Assembly: GCF_014305155.1 (NCBI RefSeq)
Contig: NZ_JACRUK010000034.1
Coordinates: forward strand, 1-43,115
Length of the DNA stretch: 43,115 bases
From: Flavobacterium muglaense
GTDB taxonomy: Bacteria > Bacteroidota > Bacteroidia > Flavobacteriales > Flavobacteriaceae
Direction of reading: 5' to 3'
Part shown: positions 1 through 9,426 of the stretch, piece after piece
Layout: each line of letters starts with the position of its first letter
Position numbering within the stretch: position 1 is the first letter of the stretch
Notes under the pieces: model-generated
Databases searched by the model: none
The model's input: the letters and a program-made list of their open reading frames with translations, nothing else
What the model was told of the DNA's origin: nothing
Made by a program: the position numbers and the translations under genes

Positions 1-60
1 ATCCTACCGAGCCTTTTTGGCGAGGTAGATTGTAGCGAATAGCAGGAAATAGCTCCTGAA
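1..60 (-). repeat. REP-like dispersed repeat, cut by window edge
   Basis: Read on the minus strand this segment has an AGCTATTTCCTGC stretch, then CGCTACAATCT, then a small imperfect hairpin (CTACC at 4-8 against GGTAG at 24-28) ending in GGAT. The same order, GCAATCT then a palindrome then GGATTTCCG, occurs at 23413-23456 beside the IS110 element. I recognise this as a dispersed noncoding palindrome family common in Flavobacterium genomes; that recognition is from memory. Nothing coding is seen in 1-124. Confidence 0.45.
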
Positions 61-124
61 AAAAACCTGATGGATTAAGACAGTATATCGATAGTACAAA
101 GCTGGCTACAAGTTACCCACTTAA

Positions 125-817
125 CTATTCCAATAGAAAGCTCACACTTACATTCGCCGTTATTTTAATTTCGCCGGCCGCAACTGTTTCTCTTGGTGTT
201 GCCATATCACTCATTTCTGTTTTCATCATACGCGCATAAACAACTGGCTGTGGTCTGTAATTTTGTGAGTTGTCGGAAATCGTTAGCGCACGCCCCACTT
301 TCTGACCTAATACCGAGACATAATCTTCAGCTTTCATCTTAGCATCTTTCATTGCTAACTTTCTAGCTTCTGACTCATATTTACTTAAACTTGACGACTG
401 AAATTCTACATTATTTATTTTATTAATTCCCTGACTTACCAATCCATCCATTAATTCATCATATTTAGAAAGATCTCGCACTATAATTTCCAAGGTTTGC
501 GTGGCATTATATGATGTTTTCTTCTTTTCATAATCGTACTGAGGATTTAGGGCTACACGCTGCGTTTTATAATCCGTTGGAGCCAAATTCATCTTCTTGA
601 TCATTTTTAAAACGGCTTCAACTTGAGTGTCGTTAATTTTTTTTACCTCCTTAGCATTTACACCTTTTGTCTCAACAGTTGCACTTATAGTTGCTTGATC
701 TGGCACCACTTTAACCTCTCCTACTCCATTGACACTTATTTGAGCCACTTGCTTGATCTCTTGTGCCTGCAGCGTAGTCATCATTACAACTGCCAGAATT
801 ACTAGTACTTTTTTCAT
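125..817 (-). CDS. SIMPL domain (DUF541) periplasmic protein
   Basis: A 230-residue protein with a clear signal peptide (residues 1 to about 18, hydrophobic core VLVILAVVMM, then LQAQ), so it is exported. The rest fits one SIMPL/DUF541 domain: an ISVNGVGEVKVVPDQATIS-type opening strand, a central LSKYDELMDGLVSQGINKI segment, and a LAMKDAKMKAEDYVSVLGQKVG helix. Family members are periplasmic or envelope proteins; their biochemical role is not well settled. The start is the ATG directly before the signal peptide. It lies 54 bp downstream of the rhomboid gene on the same strand and may be co-transcribed with it. The length is normal for the family. Confidence 0.85.
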   Translation of the reverse strand: MKKVLVILAVVMMTTLQAQEIKQVAQISVNGVGEVKVVPDQATISATVETKGVNAKEVKKINDTQVEAVLKMIKKMNLAPTDYKTQRVALNPQYDYEKKKTSYNATQTLEIIVRDLSKYDELMDGLVSQGINKINNVEFQSSSLSKYESEARKLAMKDAKMKAEDYVSVLGQKVGRALTISDNSQNYRPQPVVYARMMKTEMSDMATPRETVAAGEIKITANVSVSFLLE

Positions 818-871
818 ATTAATAAATTTTTAAAGTTTTATTTGCTAAAGCATCATTCAAAAATTGTGCCA

Positions 872-1510
872 CTACAACTTTCCCATTCTTGCCATAACAA
901 ATAAAATAATTATTGGAATGGTTAACAAGACGACCATAAATGTATTTTCTATTAATAAATGAGGATTAGTTACTAATGTGATAACAAAACCTCCAATCGC
1001 GCCACCAAAATGAGCCGTATGTCCAATGTTATCATTTTTGGCACGCATACCATATATAGAATACAATAGATACAATATTCCAAAAAGATAAGCTGGCACA
1101 GGTATGATAAAGAAAATACCTAACATCATATTAGGTTCTAATAATATTGCTGAATACAAAACCCCTGTCACTGCACCCGAAGCGCCAACGGCTCTGTAAT
1201 TATATTCGTTTTTATGAAAAATTATAGTTAGCAAACTTCCGAACATCAAACTTCCAAGATAAATTATAATGAAAGAAAAAGCCCCCAAATGACCGATAAC
1301 GACAGGCGCGAAAAAATATAAAGTCAGCATATTAAATGCCAAATGCCCAATATCCGCATGTAGAAAAGCCGACGAAAACAACCTGATTTGTTCCCCCGCT
1401 TGAATACTACCCATGTGGAAGTCATATTTTCTAAAGAAAGACTGGTCTTCAAAACCTTTTAGGCTAAACAATACGTTGGCAACTATTACTGCAATTAAAA
1501 TAAAATCCAT
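872..1510 (-). CDS. Rhomboid family intramembrane serine protease
   Basis: A 212-residue polytopic membrane protein. It carries the rhomboid signature residues: H51 and H56 with N60 in an HADIGHLAFN segment, the catalytic serine S111 in GASGAVTG, and the catalytic histidine H167 in HTAHFGGAIGGF. About six hydrophobic segments are seen, as expected for a basic six-helix bacterial rhomboid. The enzyme cleaves transmembrane segments of other proteins inside the membrane; its substrate cannot be told here. The gene precedes the SIMPL gene on the minus strand with a 54-bp gap. Upstream, 1511-1791 separates it from the divergent SelO gene and must hold both promoters. Confidence 0.92.
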   Translation of the reverse strand: MDFILIAVIVANVLFSLKGFEDQSFFRKYDFHMGSIQAGEQIRLFSSAFLHADIGHLAFNMLTLYFFAPVVIGHLGAFSFIIIYLGSLMFGSLLTIIFHKNEYNYRAVGASGAVTGVLYSAILLEPNMMLGIFFIIPVPAYLFGILYLLYSIYGMRAKNDNIGHTAHFGGAIGGFVITLVTNPHLLIENTFMVVLLTIPIIILFVMARMGKL

Positions 1511-1791
1511 ACAATTAATTTATAATGAATTGTAAATGTACTAAATCTGATAGATTCACATCCTACCCGCGTATATTATTACTGTAGATTCCTTTCTGTA
1601 ATGTTTTTTCCCGTCCACCAATTACACAACTGAATCTACAATTAACAACTATACTGCTTGATTTTTTGACTATCAATCAAAATTTTGTGCGAACCATTTG
1701 AATTACACAGGTAATCCTTTACCTTAATTAAGCTTTAATTAACGGTAGTTTTTCTAAAATATGATTAATTTTGAAATTAAAATAGAAACAT

Positions 1792-3357
1792 ATGCATTTA
1801 AAGATAAACAATAGATTTAGCACGGAATTACCCGCAGACAAAGATGAAACCAATGTCACTCGCCAAGTAAGCCATGCCTGTTTTTCGTATGTTATACCAC
1901 AGATCCCTTCCAATCCAAAACTCCTTCATTTTTCTGAAGAAGTAACTACAATGATAGGACTAACAATTGAGGAGGTAGAAACTCCTGAATTCACAGCTGT
2001 GTTTTCGGGTAAGGAAATCCTACCCAATACTAGGCCTTATGCCATGAGCTATGCTGGTCATCAATTTGGGAATTGGGCCGGACAATTGGGCGACGGTAGA
2101 GCTATTGTTCTAACCGAAATAGAACACAACAACCACAATCACACCTTACAACTCAAAGGAGCAGGAATGACTCCTTATTCACGAAGAGCTGACGGAATGG
2201 CCGTACTGCGTTCCTCTATTCGAGAACATTTATGCAGCGAAGCCATGTTTCACCTAGGCGTTCCCACTACCCGCTCCTTATCTTTAATGCTTACAGGAGA
2301 CCTCGTACTTCGTGATGTAATGTATGATGGTCATCCCGATTACGAAAAAGGTGCTGTGGTGTGCCGAGTTGCTCCCTCGTTTATTCGTTTTGGTAATTTT
2401 GAACTCTTTTCATCTCAAAATGATTTAAAAACTTTAAAATCAATCACAGATTTCACTATAAAACATCATTTCCCTGAAATATTAAAAACCAACAAAGAAG
2501 GCTATATTCAGTTTTTTAATGCTGTTGCAAATAAAAGCCGAGAAATGGTCTTGCACTGGCAACGAGTAGGCTTTGTACATGGTGTGATGAACACAGACAA
2601 TATGTCTATTTTAGGATTAACAATCGATTATGGCCCTTACGGCTGGCTTGAAGACTACAACCCAGACTGGACACCTAACACTACTGACAGGGAAAACCGT
2701 AGGTACCGTTTTGGGAACCAACCCCAAATTGTATTGTGGAATTTATACCAATTAGCCAATGCTTTATTTCCTTTAATTGATGAAGCAGCACCACTGGAAA
2801 CCATTTTACATGAATACCAATCACTTTATGAGGCTGATTATGCAGCCATGATGCGAAAAAAACTAGGCTTGAGCACTATACAAGAAGAAGACAACCAACT
2901 TATTGCGATTTTAACAGACAACCTTCAATTAATTGAAACCGATATGACGCTCTTTTTTCGAAAACTAAGTCAGGTAAAAAAGAAAGAGTCTGTTGAAAAA
3001 GCGTTTACGATTATTACTGATTCTTTTTACAAAATCGAAGCGATAACGACAGCCGTTCAAGAAAGTTGGTTATACTGGTTTACATTATACATTAATCGCT
3101 TGAATGCTGAAGACACTACAGATGCCATCAAGAAACAAGCTATGAATCTTGTAAATCCTAAATATGTTTTACGGAATTATATGGCACAATTAGCCATTGA
3201 AGCTGCTGAAAAAGAAGATTATTCGATACTTGAAGAATTACATATCGTTTTAAAGAAACCCTATGACGAACAAGAAAAATACGATAAATGGTCTACCAAA
3301 AGGCCCGACTGGGCGAGAGAGAAAATAGGTAGTTCTATGTTGTCTTGCAGTTCATAG
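1792..3357 (+). CDS. selO: SelO/YdiU family protein adenylyltransferase (AMPylase)
   Basis: 521 residues, full length for SelO (UPF0061). The pseudokinase-like fold is shown by GNWAGQLGDGRA (93-104), LQLKGAGMTPYSRRADG (119-135), SSIREHLCSEAM (141-152) and the active-site stretch H263-D279 (HGVMNTDN ... IDYGP). Members transfer AMP from ATP to Ser/Thr/Tyr of redox proteins. The C-terminus is SCSS, so Cys519 stands where animal SelO has selenocysteine (USS). A TAATTTTG box at 1766-1773 could be the -7 promoter element, without a clear -33. The gene ends 34 bp from the convergent aminotransferase-fold gene, and its last codons form part of an inverted repeat (separate entry). Confidence 0.93.
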   Translation: MHLKINNRFSTELPADKDETNVTRQVSHACFSYVIPQIPSNPKLLHFSEEVTTMIGLTIEEVETPEFTAVFSGKEILPNTRPYAMSYAGHQFGNWAGQLGDGRAIVLTEIEHNNHNHTLQLKGAGMTPYSRRADGMAVLRSSIREHLCSEAMFHLGVPTTRSLSLMLTGDLVLRDVMYDGHPDYEKGAVVCRVAPSFIRFGNFELFSSQNDLKTLKSITDFTIKHHFPEILKTNKEGYIQFFNAVANKSREMVLHWQRVGFVHGVMNTDNMSILGLTIDYGPYGWLEDYNPDWTPNTTDRENRRYRFGNQPQIVLWNLYQLANALFPLIDEAAPLETILHEYQSLYEADYAAMMRKKLGLSTIQEEDNQLIAILTDNLQLIETDMTLFFRKLSQVKKKESVEKAFTIITDSFYKIEAITTAVQESWLYWFTLYINRLNAEDTTDAIKKQAMNLVNPKYVLRNYMAQLAIEAAEKEDYSILEELHIVLKKPYDEQEKYDKWSTKRPDWAREKIGSSMLSCSS

Positions 3358-3370
3358 CGAGACAACATAG
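3335..3370 (+). terminator. 11-bp inverted repeat spanning the selO stop codon
   Basis: CTATGTTGTCT at 3335-3345 pairs perfectly with AGACAACATAG at 3360-3370. The 14-base loop holds the final TGC, AGT, TCA and TAG codons of selO. It lies between two convergent genes, so a terminator role is most likely, although the downstream T-run is poor (CACTTTATTCCTTT). The stem ends exactly one base before the Cys codon that corresponds to selenocysteine in other SelO proteins. Confidence 0.55.
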
Positions 3371-3391
3371 CACTTTATTCCTTTAAATAAT

Positions 3392-4879
3392 TTATATAGA
3401 AAACCACTCTTTTACCAATTCATCTTCTAATGGTTGTGCACGTTTATGTACAAACTCATTCGATTCACGATTATAATCATAATCCAAAGCCCATTTTTTA
3501 TGATTTTTTGCCAAATCAATAATACTACTACACACAAATTCAATCTCAGCGGTGGTAGTAGTAGGATGAATAGACATTCTAATCCAGCCCGGTTTTCTTA
3601 TTAAATCACCAAGACTAATTTCATCTACTAATTTATCTGAAGTTTCTTGATCTACGTGTAATAAAAAGTGTCCATAAGTACCGGCACAACTACAACCACC
3701 ACGTGTTTGTATACCAAATTTATCATTGAGTAATTTCACACCTAGATTAAAATGTAAATCATCAACATAGAAAGAAATGACACCAAGTCTATCCTGGTGT
3801 TGTCCTGCTAGAATTTTTATATTCGAGATAGCTCCTAACTCTCCAAAAATGTAATTTACAATTTCGTGTTCTCTATTTAGGATATTCTCAATACCCATTT
3901 TTTCTTTCAGTTGGATTGCCAGCGCGGTTTTGATTACTTGTAAAAACCCAGGCGTTCCACCATCTTCTCTATCTTCAATATTATCAATAAACTTATGTTT
4001 TCCCCACGGATTAGTCCATGACACAGTTCCTCCACCAGGATTATCTGGAACTACATTTTGATACAGTTTTTTATTAAAAACTAAAACTCCCGAAGTTCCT
4101 GGTCCGCCAAGGAATTTGTGAGGCGAAAAGAAAACAGCATCCAAATAACTTTCTGGATCCTTGGGATGCATATCTATAGCTACATAGGGTCCTGAGCATG
4201 CAAAATCCACGAAACAAAGTCCGTTGTTTTCATGCATCAATTTAGCCACCTCATGATAAGGAGTTCTAATTCCGGTCACATTCGAACAAGAAGTAATCGA
4301 AGCAATCTTAAAACTACGTTCCTTATATTTATCTAATAATACAGCTAAATTTTTGAGACTAAACAATCCATCCTCCGTAGCCGGAATTACCTCTACATCA
4401 GCAATTGTTTCTAACCAAGAGGTTTGATTCGAATGGTGCTCCATGTGTGAAATAAAGACAATAGGTCTTTTCTCGGCCGGGATTGTAATAAAATCTTTTA
4501 AGTTTTCTGGAACTTTCAAACCTAAGATGCGTTGGAATTTATTAACAACCCCTGTCATACCAGTTCCATCGGTGATTAGAACATCATTTGCGTCAGCGTT
4601 TACATGGTGCTTGATTATATGACGCGCCTTGTGATAGGCTTTTGTCATTGCTGTACCCGACACCGTAGTCTCCGTATGTGTATTTGCTACAAAAGGGCCA
4701 AAATCATTCATCAATTTCTCTTCGATCGGGCGGTATAAACGTCCGCTAGCAGTCCAATCTGTATAGATGATTTGCTGCGCACCGTATGGCGATAAAAAAT
4801 CTTGATCTATTCCGATGATGTTTTTACGGAACTGCTGAAAGTATTGCTCTAATTGCGTTGGCGTTTCTGTGACGGTCAT
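3392..4879 (-). CDS. Aminotransferase class V-fold PLP enzyme (cysteine desulfurase-like)
   Basis: 495 residues with the fold-type I PLP pattern of the class V family: ITDGTGMTG (phosphate site, about 102-110), SHMEHHSN (144-151), VDFACSG with D225 (contacts the pyridine nitrogen), and the Schiff-base lysine K255 in FSPHKFLGGPG. RGGCSCAG with C396 and C398 sits where SufS-type enzymes carry their persulfide cysteine. It could therefore be a cysteine desulfurase relative, but it is about 90 residues longer than SufS and lacks suf or isc neighbours, so the substrate stays open. A CAAATATA complement (TATATTTG on the minus strand) lies 21 bp upstream of the start. Confidence 0.85.
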   Translation of the reverse strand: MTVTETPTQLEQYFQQFRKNIIGIDQDFLSPYGAQQIIYTDWTASGRLYRPIEEKLMNDFGPFVANTHTETTVSGTAMTKAYHKARHIIKHHVNADANDVLITDGTGMTGVVNKFQRILGLKVPENLKDFITIPAEKRPIVFISHMEHHSNQTSWLETIADVEVIPATEDGLFSLKNLAVLLDKYKERSFKIASITSCSNVTGIRTPYHEVAKLMHENNGLCFVDFACSGPYVAIDMHPKDPESYLDAVFFSPHKFLGGPGTSGVLVFNKKLYQNVVPDNPGGGTVSWTNPWGKHKFIDNIEDREDGGTPGFLQVIKTALAIQLKEKMGIENILNREHEIVNYIFGELGAISNIKILAGQHQDRLGVISFYVDDLHFNLGVKLLNDKFGIQTRGGCSCAGTYGHFLLHVDQETSDKLVDEISLGDLIRKPGWIRMSIHPTTTTAEIEFVCSSIIDLAKNHKKWALDYDYNRESNEFVHKRAQPLEDELVKEWFSI

Positions 4880-4899
4880 GACATTCTTTAATTAAAAAG

Positions 4900-4907
4900 C
4901 AAATATA
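4900..4907 (-). promoter_or_regulatory. -7 promoter element for the aminotransferase-fold gene
   Basis: TATATTTG on the minus strand is an exact match to the Bacteroidota TAnnTTTG box, 20 bp from the ATG. The -33 position reads TTT rather than TTG, so the match is partial. Confidence 0.45.
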
Positions 4908-4960
4908 TTGAATTTAGTCGGTATAAAAATCATTCTTTTTGCAACTTCTTTTTATACCTT

Positions 4961-5003
4961 AAAAAACACAAAACCCGCTCCTATAAATAGCTGGAGCAGG
5001 TTT
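4961..5003 (-). terminator. Intrinsic terminator of the outer-membrane barrel gene
   Basis: AAACCCGCTCC and GGAGCAGGTTT form a GC-rich stem with one bulge around a loop of about 11 bases. On the minus strand it is followed by a T-rich tail (GTTTTGTGTTTTTT). It lies directly after the stop of the 5026-5607 gene. Confidence 0.8.
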
Positions 5004-5025
5004 AGTGTTTAATTTACGTTTTATT

Positions 5026-5607
5026 TTACAAATCAAATCCTAGAGAGAATTGCCAAACACGGTTTTGAGCAGTATTGTTTTCATATAAATCACCCAAACC
5101 TAAATGATAACGTGCACCAATACTCATACCCGAATTTGTTTTAAAGCCAGCTCCAAAATTGACGCCATAATCAAAACTGTTAGGATCGTATTGTTGTGAT
5201 GCACTAAAAAAACCATCGTAAACCTCTTTATGCGAAATAGCCAAACCTATTTGTGGTCCAGCTTCCAAAAAGAAATTCTGAGAAGGATAAACTTTCAGCA
5301 TTATCGGTAAATTGATATAATCTAATTTTTGGGTAAATGTTCCACTCGCATTTTTAATTTCGTACCCTTGTTGTGAATACGTTAATTCCGGTTGGATAGC
5401 CACACTTTCACTAATAAACGACTCTCCATACACACCGATATGAAAACCATGACGCTGACCCGTTTCTCCGTTTCCGTCAAAATTAACCGCAGCAAGATTG
5501 TATCCTCCCTTGATTCCTCCACTAGATTTATGTGCCCCAACATCTTGCGCATTAGCAGTTACTAATAAGCCTATAATTAAAGTGATTGTTAAATAAGATT
5601 TCTTCAT
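5026..5607 (-). CDS. Outer membrane beta-barrel protein (porin family, PF13568-like)
   Basis: 193 residues with a signal peptide (MKKSYLTITLIIGLLVTANAQ). The mature part alternates polar and hydrophobic residues as in an eight-stranded barrel: GGIKGGYNLAAVNF at the start, HIGVYGESFISESVAIQPEL, then LPIMLKVYPSQNFFLEAGPQIG, and a terminal strand ending QFSLGFDL with a final hydrophobic residue. Such proteins sit in the outer membrane; no substrate can be given. It is a single gene with its own terminator. Confidence 0.85.
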   Translation of the reverse strand: MKKSYLTITLIIGLLVTANAQDVGAHKSSGGIKGGYNLAAVNFDGNGETGQRHGFHIGVYGESFISESVAIQPELTYSQQGYEIKNASGTFTQKLDYINLPIMLKVYPSQNFFLEAGPQIGLAISHKEVYDGFFSASQQYDPNSFDYGVNFGAGFKTNSGMSIGARYHLGLGDLYENNTAQNRVWQFSLGFDL

Positions 5608-5855
5608 GGTTATGGTATTTATATTCGTTAGTATTCAACTTGGTTGTTGATCAAGGCAAAAATATTTCAAAACCATAGCAAAACTTTTATATAATTATCA
5701 CTAGATTTTATAGAATTATGTTCTTTGAAACAAATTAGACAAAAAAATAGTTCAATACTTACATTAACAACAATTTGAAATAGTACTTTTAACAACGCTT
5801 CATCCTAAAATTGAACCGAACAAAAGCAATATTCACTATTAAAACATAAAAAGTC

Positions 5856-6284
5856 ATGATCTTATTAGCAGGCATTGCATTAGTTTTAATTTTCCTCTCA
5901 TTATCATTTATCCACTTTTATTGGGCATTGGGAGGAAACTGGGGCGCTGCAGCCGCCATACCTATAAAAGATGATAATACCACCAAAATGATTGAACCTT
6001 CTATTTTTAGCACATTAATTGTCGCTTTGATTTTACTTGCTTTTGGATTATTAGTAGTCTTAAAAACTGGAGCCTTCACTTTTAATTTACCATCATGGCT
6101 AAGTAATTACGGGCTTTGGATAATTGCCATAATTTTTTCGATTCGTACTGTAGGTGATTTTAAGTATGTGGGATGCTTTAAAACGGTAAAGACGACTACT
6201 TTTAGCCGTTACGACAGTCTTATTTTTACACCATTATGCGCTGCAATCACAATCTTGACTGCATTAATTGAAATACTCACATAA
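5856..6284 (+). CDS. DUF3995 domain membrane protein
   Basis: 142 residues with four hydrophobic segments (about 2-26, 48-70, 83-102 and 121-141). The motif HFYWALGGNWGAAAAIP (20-36) and the later DFKYVGCFK...TTFSRYDSLIFTPLC match DUF3995, a family of small four-helix inner-membrane proteins of unknown function. The ATG at 5856 starts directly at the first helix. No gene lies close enough to suggest an operon. Confidence 0.8.
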   Translation: MILLAGIALVLIFLSLSFIHFYWALGGNWGAAAAIPIKDDNTTKMIEPSIFSTLIVALILLAFGLLVVLKTGAFTFNLPSWLSNYGLWIIAIIFSIRTVGDFKYVGCFKTVKTTTFSRYDSLIFTPLCAAITILTALIEILT

Positions 6285-6517
6285 AATAGAAAATTGTTAG
6301 TTTTTACTCTATTACTAAAGATAATTACTATTCACTACCCTACTATCGTTTTTTTTATTACATTTATTTTTTAGATAAAAACAATCTTTGCACGCATAGT
6401 GCTATTGCATTAAATAAGTTGTTTTTGAATTACCATTTTGGTTGCAACGCTTCTCAAATTATGAAAACGAGCATATCGCTCTGAATAGCAGCAACCTGAT
6501 TTATAAATGAGTCCAAA

Positions 6518-7240
6518 ATGAAGCATGAAACCCTTACATCTGCTATTGATACAGTAGCTGATTCCAGAATAAAACCGGTCGTTTTTTCGGCTGATCCTTT
6601 GTCTCGCCTCGATGGAACTGAGATGAAGTACAAGCCTATGGCTGACCCAACCATTCCTTTTCGAGATGAAACATCGGTTGAAACCAAAAAAGAAAGCATC
6701 AAGCGTTTAATTGAAAAACTCGACGTTACAAAAAACATACGCTACAAAAGAACGGTTGAAGATACCTATTGCAATGTATATTCATTTGATTACTGCCATT
6801 TTACTAATGTGTATTTACCTACTGTATGGTGGACTGATGCCGCTATAACAAAAATACTAAACGGAGAAGAAGTACATCCTGTTTACGGAGATACTGTTCA
6901 AACGATTTACTCTAGCGCGCTACTGGATTGGTTTTTAAAATGGGGAAACAGTTTTGGATGGAAACGCATTTTGAATGTTGACGAGCTACAAGAAAAAGTA
7001 AACACGAATGGAGGCATAGGAATTATTTGTGCCAAAAGAAAACAGCGCGGATTATCAGGACATATCGTTCCTGTGGTTCCAGAAACTGCAAAAAACAAAG
7101 CGTATCGCGAAAACGGACAAGTAGTGTACCCTTTACAATCACAAGCAGGAAAGGTAAATTACAAATACTTTGCTACCGTAAAAAAAGACTGGTGGAATAA
7201 TGAGTTATACTCGGATTCTGTGTTTTATTACCACGATTAA
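6518..7240 (+). CDS. Putative CHAP/NlpC-like cysteine amidase
   Basis: 240 residues, no signal peptide or membrane segment. The central part has the layout I associate with papain-like peptidoglycan amidases: a candidate nucleophile in DTYCNVYSFDY (C85), VYLPTVWWTD after it, then the candidate histidine in SGHIVPVVPE (H182), and a closing PLQSQAGKVNYKYF segment. Functionally it would cut peptide or amide bonds, perhaps in cell-wall stem peptides, but with no export signal it could also act in the cytoplasm or be delivered by a secretion system. Assignment is by motif resemblance only. An in-frame stop just upstream fixes the ATG at 6518. Confidence 0.5.
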   Translation: MKHETLTSAIDTVADSRIKPVVFSADPLSRLDGTEMKYKPMADPTIPFRDETSVETKKESIKRLIEKLDVTKNIRYKRTVEDTYCNVYSFDYCHFTNVYLPTVWWTDAAITKILNGEEVHPVYGDTVQTIYSSALLDWFLKWGNSFGWKRILNVDELQEKVNTNGGIGIICAKRKQRGLSGHIVPVVPETAKNKAYRENGQVVYPLQSQAGKVNYKYFATVKKDWWNNELYSDSVFYYHD

Positions 7241-7824
7241 TTTGTATTGTTTTAGTCCTGTTTTAGCTTGTAAAATCAGCTTCTTTCTTTCCATCAAGTT
7301 ACTTAGCGTATCATGATGCAATAAAACGGTTTTTATCCTATCATTTTTTCGTTGAAAAATGAAAAACATTTAGCTATAAATCAACAATTTGAACCTTTTT
7401 TAATTCGAAAAATACAGCTTCAAAAAACTTCTTGCCATTTCCGTTGTTTTTAGTCTAAAAAGCTATTGTAAATTCCAATTTAATAAAGTACTTTTGCAAT
7501 CTGGAAAAATACTAGAATAGCAAAAGGTTCTCCTGTGCAATTCGTCTACTTAAATCATTGCAATAAAAGACATTACAAACCATACTGATTTTGTAAGTTA
7601 CTTATAAAATTAAGTCTTTTAGCGGTAGTTCGGTCGATACAAACACTAAATTTCTAAGACTTAAATTAAATTCCTGTAATTTAAAAGTAAAAAACATTTT
7701 TAACGACGACTCCATCGGTTTTAAACTAAAGAAAATGGCATTTAAAACTTTGCTGTCGCAAAAACTATAATACAAAACGCAATACAGATACATACATAAC
7801 CATTTAAAAACAACACTCGTATAA
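7241..7824 (+). other. Long AT-rich intergenic stretch with a promoter-like site
   Basis: No convincing ORF is present; the 63-codon minus frame at 7602-7793 has no recognisable features. TTG at 7466-7468 followed by TACTTTTG at 7489-7496 (20-bp spacing) resembles a Bacteroidota promoter. If used, the following gene would have a leader of about 320 nt, long enough for regulatory RNA structure, but no known riboswitch was recognised. Confidence 0.35.
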
Positions 7825-9426
7825 ATGAAAGAAAATCAGACACAAAAACACTATTGGGGTATCGGATTAGAGAACGAAACGTACCTACAATTTGAAGAAT
7901 CCCTTACCGTATCTGGTGCATTTATACAAGAAAAAATTGGTTTTGAAAAGTACAGCATTGATTATACTAAATGTTACAAACCAGAGTGTTTACAGCCTTT
8001 GTTAGAAAAAGGATTTGCATGGGATAAAAATTATACCGTAAGCCGAATGATGAATAGTCATTCCTTAGAAAAACTAGACATTCATTTCCAGCATAAAACG
8101 GTGTCCTTACCTACAACTATTACTAATGCTGATGGAACAACTGAGATAAAACTAGAGCCACAAGAAAATCCTAACTATTCAGGACAATCGATCATGGAGC
8201 TATTTTTACAAAATCAGCCGTACAACATTCAAAGCATGATCACGCAGCGTGATAAAACCATGGGATCAGTACATTTTGACGGAGATTCTATTGAGTTTGT
8301 GACTAAATATTTTGAGAACAGAACTGTTGTTGATTCGACTAAAGAATTGAAAGCGACTAAAAAACTTTTTCTAGACAAAATCAACGAATCGGCTGTTTTG
8401 AACGAAAAACTGACTTTTCCTGATTATAACTCAGGACTTAATATGTTTATGAGCAATCAAGAAAACTTGGTGTTATTCAACAATGGAACTTATCATTTTC
8501 ACATCACTTTACCCACACTTACAGAAGACAGTCGCATTGTGGACTACAAAGCATTCGAAAAAGATCATGGAAACGCCATTTACCTATTGCAATGGTTTGA
8601 ACCTTTTTTCATCGCAACACTAGGTAGTCCAGATATCATGGGGATCATTTGCGAAAGCGAAAACATCGAACAAAAATTTACTTTGGGTTCTATGCGCAAC
8701 GCCATGTCACGTTACATAGGTGTAGGAACATACAACAAAGGGATGCCAAAAGGCAAAATTTTGACTTACAAAGTAGATGAGTTCAGAAAACTATTGAAGT
8801 TTGACAAAGCAGATAACATCTGGTGGAGAGACCGCATTGAACAGGAAATGGATTATGAATTACTTCCTGAAGTAGGTCTAGACTTTAATCAGGAAAAAAT
8901 GTATCAAAGCGGGTTTGAATTTAGAAGTTTTGATGAATTCCCAGCTGCTTATTTAAATGATGTACTTTTTGCCATTATTTTAATCTGTGAGCACGCCTTA
9001 AACTTAGAAGATGTAAAATGGGGTCACGATAGCGAAGTATGGAACAATCTAGTGTACAAAACATTAAAATATGGTTATTCGACTGAAATAGACGCTGCCG
9101 AAAAACAAGAAGTATTAGATTTACTTCAACTATTAAAGCCTACTGATGCTACTTACGATACATTGAAAGCTGAGTTTGACTCCATTATTTTATTAGACGC
9201 TTTTTTCTTTAAGATATTAGCAGTGTTACATGATACTTATAAAGATACTAATAAGTGTCTTGATGCTATGTATGGTCAAAAAGCGGTAACGGCTCCAGAA
9301 TGGGATAACTTTAATAAATACCAATTAGAGCAGCATCGTTTACAAACAACTACTGTAGACACGTCTATAATGCTTGCTAACCGTAAAAAAATCAATAAAA
9401 AGAAGTCGTTAATAGCAGCGTCATAA
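7825..9426 (+). CDS. Putative glutamate-cysteine-ligase-fold / amidoligase-like protein
   Basis: 533 residues, soluble, no signal. It has motifs in the order seen in the GCS/amidoligase superfamily: WGIGLENE (11-18, acidic residues that would bind Mg-ATP), DSIEFVT (154-160), NGTYHFHITLP (220-230) and SGFEFRSFDEFP (362-373, acidic plus arginine). Such enzymes join an amine to a carboxylate using ATP. The substrate is unknown. The gene is 584 bp downstream of the amidase-like gene on the same strand; a ligase beside an amidase is seen in some peptide-tailoring loci but here the distance is large. Family assignment is by motif only. Confidence 0.5.
   Translation: MKENQTQKHYWGIGLENETYLQFEESLTVSGAFIQEKIGFEKYSIDYTKCYKPECLQPLLEKGFAWDKNYTVSRMMNSHSLEKLDIHFQHKTVSLPTTITNADGTTEIKLEPQENPNYSGQSIMELFLQNQPYNIQSMITQRDKTMGSVHFDGDSIEFVTKYFENRTVVDSTKELKATKKLFLDKINESAVLNEKLTFPDYNSGLNMFMSNQENLVLFNNGTYHFHITLPTLTEDSRIVDYKAFEKDHGNAIYLLQWFEPFFIATLGSPDIMGIICESENIEQKFTLGSMRNAMSRYIGVGTYNKGMPKGKILTYKVDEFRKLLKFDKADNIWWRDRIEQEMDYELLPEVGLDFNQEKMYQSGFEFRSFDEFPAAYLNDVLFAIILICEHALNLEDVKWGHDSEVWNNLVYKTLKYGYSTEIDAAEKQEVLDLLQLLKPTDATYDTLKAEFDSIILLDAFFFKILAVLHDTYKDTNKCLDAMYGQKAVTAPEWDNFNKYQLEQHRLQTTTVDTSIMLANRKKINKKKSLIAAS

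Noticed and set aside
1728..1913. Minus-strand ORF of 61 codons at the start of selO
   Set aside because: It overlaps the selO start and promoter region antisense and has no recognisable features.
7602..7793. Minus-strand ORF of 63 codons upstream of the amidoligase-like gene
   Set aside because: It is low complexity (Phe/Leu-rich), has no family, and lies in the probable leader of the plus-strand gene.
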